From Acidobacteriota bacterium (GTDB lineage: Bacteria; Acidobacteriota; Terriglobia; Terriglobales; Acidobacteriaceae): DNA of 47,830 nucleotides. The position numbers were made by a program, and so were the translations under genes. The stretch spans positions 1-47,830 of the forward strand of contig JAJYVF010000037.1 in the NCBI GenBank assembly GCA_021792135.1, given 5' to 3'. Of the stretch, positions 44,601 through 47,830 are shown one piece after another; positions within the stretch are counted from its first letter, which is position 1, and the number at the start of each line of letters is the position of its first letter. The notes under the pieces are model-generated. The model was not told the origin of the DNA. It ran no database searches and saw only the letters and a list, made by a program, of their open reading frames with translations.

Positions 44601-45495
44601 CAGCTACGCGGCGCAGCTCGCGCGCGGCCTCATCAACTGGGGGATCGCCGATGCCGGCCAGGATCGCGAAGCCGCCCTCTCCGCGCTGATGCGCTGTATC
44701 GACTCGACTCTCTGGTCGGTCGATCCCTTCGGCCACGCGGGCGACGAACACCTGGCACTGCTGCTGGGCCACCCCATCTGCGTGATGCGCGCGCTGCTCG
44801 AACTGCAGCTCCAGGACCCCATTTCCGTACCCGACAACACCGTACTCGCCGTTCCCATCCGGCTCGGCAATCTCGCGCACTGGGTCGATGGTCTGCTCGG
44901 CTACTTCGTCAACGACGACTACTCGAAGCTCTATGTGGCAGATGCAGCCGCGGCCGGCATGGCCCGCCTCTTTGGTCCCGGACAGGGTTTCCTCTCGCAG
45001 ATCAACCTCGTCCGGAGCTTCTACGATACCTTCGCCAACGATCTCCCTCCGGGAGCCGCCAGGGGCAACGCCGCAGTGACGCACCCGTACATCGACACCA
45101 CCGGTCTGCTCCGGATCCGCCCCAACCAGATCGTCAACCTGACGCTGCTGGTCGAGCCCCTCACGACGGTTCACGCCACCATGGGCCTCGCTCCGCGCAA
45201 GGAGATCGGCATGCGCCGCCAGTGGGTCACCACGGGCCTGGCGGCCATCGCGCCCACCTTCCGCTTCGGTCCGGTCTTAGTTGATCCCAATCACATCCGC
45301 ATGCCCATCCCAACGGATCTAGGCACAACGTGGGCGTGGGACTACCGCGCCGCCGCAACACAGTGGGCGGAAAATCCCGTTACCAATGCGACGGAGGACG
45401 CGCTTCTGCCCCAGTTCCCTCCAAACGCCATGGAAGGCTGGCTGAAGCTCAAGCCGGCGCCTCCTCCTTCGGCAAAGCAGGGGGGCGCATCATGA
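41662..45495 (+). CDS. 1277-residue protein of unknown function, fifth gene of the operon
   Basis: The ATG at 41662 overlaps the previous stop by one base (TGATG); GAGGGAG lies upstream. No signal peptide or clear membrane helix. Early landmarks are RTPRLLVPIEVDALMI (about 38-53), CLQWYLPRAFTSA (about 101-113) and FPPIPDRWLVLRLYAGRALE (about 122-141), then NRLSFADTYLDS. An Ala run (about 600-612) marks a mid-protein linker. A second half with RIKRLRLVDGFGQFVDLCG and LRIRPNQIVNLTLLVEP follows. No named family is recognised. The size and coupling to neighbours suggest a large structural subunit; a function cannot be assigned. Confidence 0.78.
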   Translation: MAATIPKPAVSNAALSMAAAYGITRRTVATWYPALIRTPRLLVPIEVDALMIRSANQSWAQCGMSVPSPDAPQPVPASSLLPAPFAELSQSQAAQTRQRGACLQWYLPRAFTSATADSTGATFPPIPDRWLVLRLYAGRALERRAVRGWVLEAGGQPAVSFDLKGWTEPGTKPAVQNPVTAIGHGDLSWAGYFDNVLNRLSFADTYLDSDKATGPLSYLVCGWFSDPTLDPLGDQSITSAAAFAAKLQQLGWALPDSDTSQLQQQAESYASAAASAGLRIALDARFAATQAGFGESAFVPTRPWWPQSCVLHGAVVGIDWPGTGDTKEVGGPPAASAVTVAFGNTMAETMGAVVAQADNTSEAALIVEALQLGVLKQIDQPDGRAKVDEEVHANSFISLPGLAAVTEPFTIAPSGVMQAPPATPAVPGPGVFASQLERGPVKFPVGKGPVRKLTLGEVQVQSGQTHYVVAEEFLVSGRLRDAISAAKLSLDPPLSDPGGEVTVDRAMPRFYAPKDPVVLIQGGKRAFTHDSGLKSENGLLVCRMLTVTEVSWQMPQTRNRFFVRGEDVLESGVENGSVPIECEVLLRETVLLDSGAARSIAAAAAAAVSAASPGTALDQATAARHIAVEQTAWYALRQPGVDHGPLLARSGIAGRLPAPFSISPATRPWSPMHLDWEAEYVQSPNGEQDWTLDEVDYTLKPNAVIPPAGSGIICRGRAQVTGGASHALAAAVANAIQQAAGIAGTGPVPLAHKEAWFSGMARNLTANYQALRLLNFTAPPLDGQNASESAQLTDISTALSQMDVLSCGLNGLITQLRGGVPGDGVSKNPEGGVPTPFFAMRGGFLRIKRLRLVDGFGQFVDLCGSSATQDAQGFLISPPLTLPSQPGTLGLPPRFTAPVCAWFRYMDADPAYPTAEADYQTSPVCAFLMPNHLEGSIECFNADGSGAGSIVSLDDGTIGWQVAPGISTAAGQDPLSTLTNSYAAQLARGLINWGIADAGQDREAALSALMRCIDSTLWSVDPFGHAGDEHLALLLGHPICVMRALLELQLQDPISVPDNTVLAVPIRLGNLAHWVDGLLGYFVNDDYSKLYVADAAAAGMARLFGPGQGFLSQINLVRSFYDTFANDLPPGAARGNAAVTHPYIDTTGLLRIRPNQIVNLTLLVEPLTTVHATMGLAPRKEIGMRRQWVTTGLAAIAPTFRFGPVLVDPNHIRMPIPTDLGTTWAWDYRAAATQWAENPVTNATEDALLPQFPPNAMEGWLKLKPAPPPSAKQGGAS

Positions 45496-47576
45496 GTTTC
45501 ATCGCGGATCTCCTGCAACTCCTCGGCTTCGCGAAAACAGCCACTGCCGCAGCACTGCCCCCCAGGCTGCCCGTTGCATGGGTGGGCATCGACCGCAGCT
45601 CGATGAAGCGTGTCGCCGGCGCAGCTTCCGATCCCAGCTGGTACGGGCTGCTGCTGGATAACAGCAATCTCCGTTTCGTTGGCGCCTATCTCGAAGGAAT
45701 CACCTTTCCCCCCGGCGCCACAGCGGATCAGTTTACGGCCTCCACGAAAGACGTTGCGCGCGACTGGATTCCCCACGTCGCCGCGCTTCGCACCGAAGGC
45801 TGGGGTGTCGCATTCTGGTATGTGGGCTACAGCATCGGCGGAGGCGAACCTCTGCCGCCGCTCTCACAACTGGCCGCCGCCGATTACGCGGCCCGCGGCA
45901 GACTCCACGCGCAGCACGCCAAAACCATTATCTCCGGCATCTCGCCCGCGATGGACGGAGCCGTCGTCTACTTCGACAACGAGGACCCATCGAGTACAAC
46001 CGTCAGCAGCCTGATCCCGTATTACGATGCCTTCTTCGATGAGTTGCAGTCGCCCGGCCCCGGCACTCTGCCGGCGTTGCGCCCCGGCCTCTACGCGCAT
46101 GCCGCGGTCGGCGCGAAATTCCTCAACACCTATCCTTACGTCTTTCTCTGGGAAGTAACCTACGACACTGCGACTACCACCACGCCCGCGGCTCCCTTCG
46201 ACAGGACCGCCAATCCGCTCATCGTCGACGCCACTCGATCACTCGGTCCCGTCATTCTGACGAATGGCGCGCAGCAGAACATTGGCTGGAGCGTGGGACG
46301 CCAGTTCCGCTCCTACACGGGAAGCATGCCCGTCGCCGGCTCAGCCATTACCACCACCGTGGCCGGCCTCAATCCCTATGGCGGCTGGGACTATGACTCC
46401 TCGGTAGTGCGCGATCCGGCCTATCCATCGGCCGACCCGCGCGTTGCCGCCGGCGTCGCCCCCGGTTCGTCGCCGGGTACTTCCGATCCTGTGGTCATCG
46501 AGGGAAAGTTCACGGCGCGCACCAGCACCGATCCGCCGCAGATGACCGTCGACATGATCGGCCCGGCCGGCCATGCCAACATTCCCCTGCTGCCATCAAC
46601 GTACGTCGAGCCCGATGCCCCCCTTGCCCGGGTCACATTCCCAGGCGCGCAGCAGACCAGCTTTGCCACCGTGCTCACCACCGGAGACATTGCCGCCTGC
46701 GACTCCGCAGGACGCACATGGCTCAATACGGGATCGGCCGCAACCATCCAGCTGCGCCGCCTCCGTGCCCTGGCATTTGCAGCCTTCACGGGGACCGATC
46801 TCCAGATCTTCCTCGTCGGCCAGGATCGCGCCCTCTGGGCTCTGCGCAACGCCGGAGGCGCCTGGGGAACACCCGCGCAGATGGGAGGCGCTCTGCGCCT
46901 CCATCCCTCCGCGCTGCTCGCGGCCACCTCCCGCGCCACCGCCAGCGTCGACGTCTTCACCTTCAACGACGCCGGCCTGCTGACCACATCCTGGTGGTCC
47001 ACAACCTCAGCAAGCTGGCCTGACTCGAATTCCCAGGTGCTCGACGCCGCCCCAGGCCTGCTGCTGCCCACGTCCGCGCTCGCCGCTGTCAGCGCCGCCG
47101 CCAACAAGCTGCATGTCTTTGCCATCGGCAAGGATCAGCGCCTGCGCTACATCGAGTTCACCAATACCAACTGGGGCGCTCTGCAAACCTTAGGCAGCCC
47201 AACCCAGTTTGTTTTCCCCCATTCGGGCCTCGCGGCTCTCGTGATCTCTGCCACGCGGGTGCAGGTCGCCGTCATCGCGGACAACGGGAATCTCCGCGTC
47301 CATACTCTCGATGGCTCCAGCGGCGCCTGGGCCGAGGTCTCTCCAGCGCAGGAATTCAGTCCTCCGCTCGCTGCCGCGCCCGCCGGCTACACACCCCCGG
47401 CGCCCGGCGTGTCCGTCGAAACCGCCTATGGCTGGCGCATCAACCCCTACAGCGATCTGTCCATGTCCATGGTGAACGGCAGTCCCATGATCTTCGCGGC
47501 AGGTCTGCAACCCGGTCAGACCGCTGCCCTGCGCCGCTCCACCGCGCCGGGCAGCGAATGGGAACGCTATCGCTGA
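45492..47576 (+). CDS. DUF1906-like glycoside-hydrolase-like domain fused to a lectin-like beta-propeller
   Basis: Predicted 694-residue protein. The ATG at 45492 overlaps the previous stop as ATGA. Residues about 28-310 resemble DUF1906 (Rv2525c-like, GH25-related TIM barrel): VAWVGIDRSSM, FVGAYLEG, GWGVAFWYVGYSI, GAVVYFDNEDPS with acidic residues at the predicted site, and RPGLYAHAAVG. Residues about 410-620 carry repeats such as LQIFLVGQDRALWALRNAGG and KLHVFAIGKDQRLRYIEF, the pattern of PLL/tachylectin-like propellers that bind sugars. No standard signal peptide is seen; the N-terminus MSFIADLLQLLGFAK is an amphipathic helix. The fusion suggests binding and possibly cleaving a glycan such as peptidoglycan; activity is unproven. 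Confidence 0.78.
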   Translation: MSFIADLLQLLGFAKTATAAALPPRLPVAWVGIDRSSMKRVAGAASDPSWYGLLLDNSNLRFVGAYLEGITFPPGATADQFTASTKDVARDWIPHVAALRTEGWGVAFWYVGYSIGGGEPLPPLSQLAAADYAARGRLHAQHAKTIISGISPAMDGAVVYFDNEDPSSTTVSSLIPYYDAFFDELQSPGPGTLPALRPGLYAHAAVGAKFLNTYPYVFLWEVTYDTATTTTPAAPFDRTANPLIVDATRSLGPVILTNGAQQNIGWSVGRQFRSYTGSMPVAGSAITTTVAGLNPYGGWDYDSSVVRDPAYPSADPRVAAGVAPGSSPGTSDPVVIEGKFTARTSTDPPQMTVDMIGPAGHANIPLLPSTYVEPDAPLARVTFPGAQQTSFATVLTTGDIAACDSAGRTWLNTGSAATIQLRRLRALAFAAFTGTDLQIFLVGQDRALWALRNAGGAWGTPAQMGGALRLHPSALLAATSRATASVDVFTFNDAGLLTTSWWSTTSASWPDSNSQVLDAAPGLLLPTSALAAVSAAANKLHVFAIGKDQRLRYIEFTNTNWGALQTLGSPTQFVFPHSGLAALVISATRVQVAVIADNGNLRVHTLDGSSGAWAEVSPAQEFSPPLAAAPAGYTPPAPGVSVETAYGWRINPYSDLSMSMVNGSPMIFAAGLQPGQTAALRRSTAPGSEWERYR

Positions 47577-47830
47577 GATCTGCGCTCTGCGCCTCGCTGT
47601 CGAAGCGTATGCAGGTCCGCGGCCACATCGCGTGCCGCTGAAAGGACACGTTGCAGGAGGTCGGTTTCAAAACGGTGAGTTGTCTGGGGCGTGTTCACAC
47701 TAACCCGCATTTCTCACAGGTACTGATTCCGGCGCGTGATCCGGGATGTGTTTGTGTTTGGCGGTGCTTGGTGAGCAGTGCCGAGGGCCGGATAGTGTGT
47801 TGAGGTCGTGGGGAGGAGGATTTGTCGAGG
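47577..47830. other. Trailing non-coding sequence, possible edge of a mobile element
   Basis: No gene is supported in these 254 bp. A GT-rich stretch from about 47690 to the end differs in composition from the preceding operon and could be the edge of an insertion element or the upstream region of a gene outside the window. No clear terminator for the operon was found. Confidence 0.25.

Noticed and set aside
43909-45174. Minus-strand open frame (421 codons) opposite the 1277-residue gene
   Set aside because: Same reason: no ribosome-binding site, no domain and the opposite strand is clearly coding.

Overview
This window looks like a high-GC, soil-type Acidobacteriota chromosome, probably class Terriglobia. 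That is an inference from content: secreted proteins with choice-of-anchor D (ASH) and He_PIG-type Ig repeats, a CapB/CpsD-like P-loop protein with a GEGCS instead of GEGKS loop, a PilZ protein beside a NusG-like leader gene, and a large exopolysaccharide (EPS) locus. No rRNA, tRNA or CRISPR array was seen.

Region 1 (1-22161) is mainly one Wzx/Wzy-type EPS locus on the minus strand. In transcription order it has a PilZ protein, a UpxY/NusG-like antiterminator, a Wza-like export protein, a Wzz/GNVR co-polymerase, an ExeA-like ATPase with a LysM tail, a CapB-like P-loop protein, a polyprenyl glycosylphosphotransferase and a Wzy-like polymerase. A second block holds a GT-C-like membrane protein, a 2OG-Fe(II) oxygenase, a methyltransferase, a Wzx flippase and four glycosyltransferases. 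A GH51 arabinofuranosidase-like secreted enzyme lies on the plus strand between the blocks. A 5'-truncated secreted clan GH-A glycosidase with ASH repeats converges on the distal end. Together they would build, modify, flip, polymerise and export a heteropolysaccharide and possibly trim it.

Region 2 (22162-28470) holds a LuxR-type regulator with a degenerate receiver domain, a small exported protein, a lipoprotein and a 948-residue lipoprotein with three Ig-like repeats before a beta-propeller. There are two sizeable non-coding stretches. The second (28249-28470) carries a perfect 18-bp palindrome nested inside an 8-bp inverted repeat.

Region 3 (28471-47576) is the most unusual part: six plus-strand genes of about 19 kb in one transcription unit, with a 6-bp gap then four 1- or 4-bp stop/start overlaps. 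They encode a single-pass membrane protein with a glycine linker, a 3288-residue protein (repeated modules, an embedded alpha/beta-hydrolase-like segment and a DUF6603-like region), three large proteins I cannot assign (570, 334 and 1277 residues), and a DUF1906-like glycoside-hydrolase-like domain fused to a lectin-like propeller. None of the five large proteins has a recognisable signal peptide. I regard this as a candidate undescribed multi-protein system; its function is unknown. The last 254 bp hold no gene I can support.
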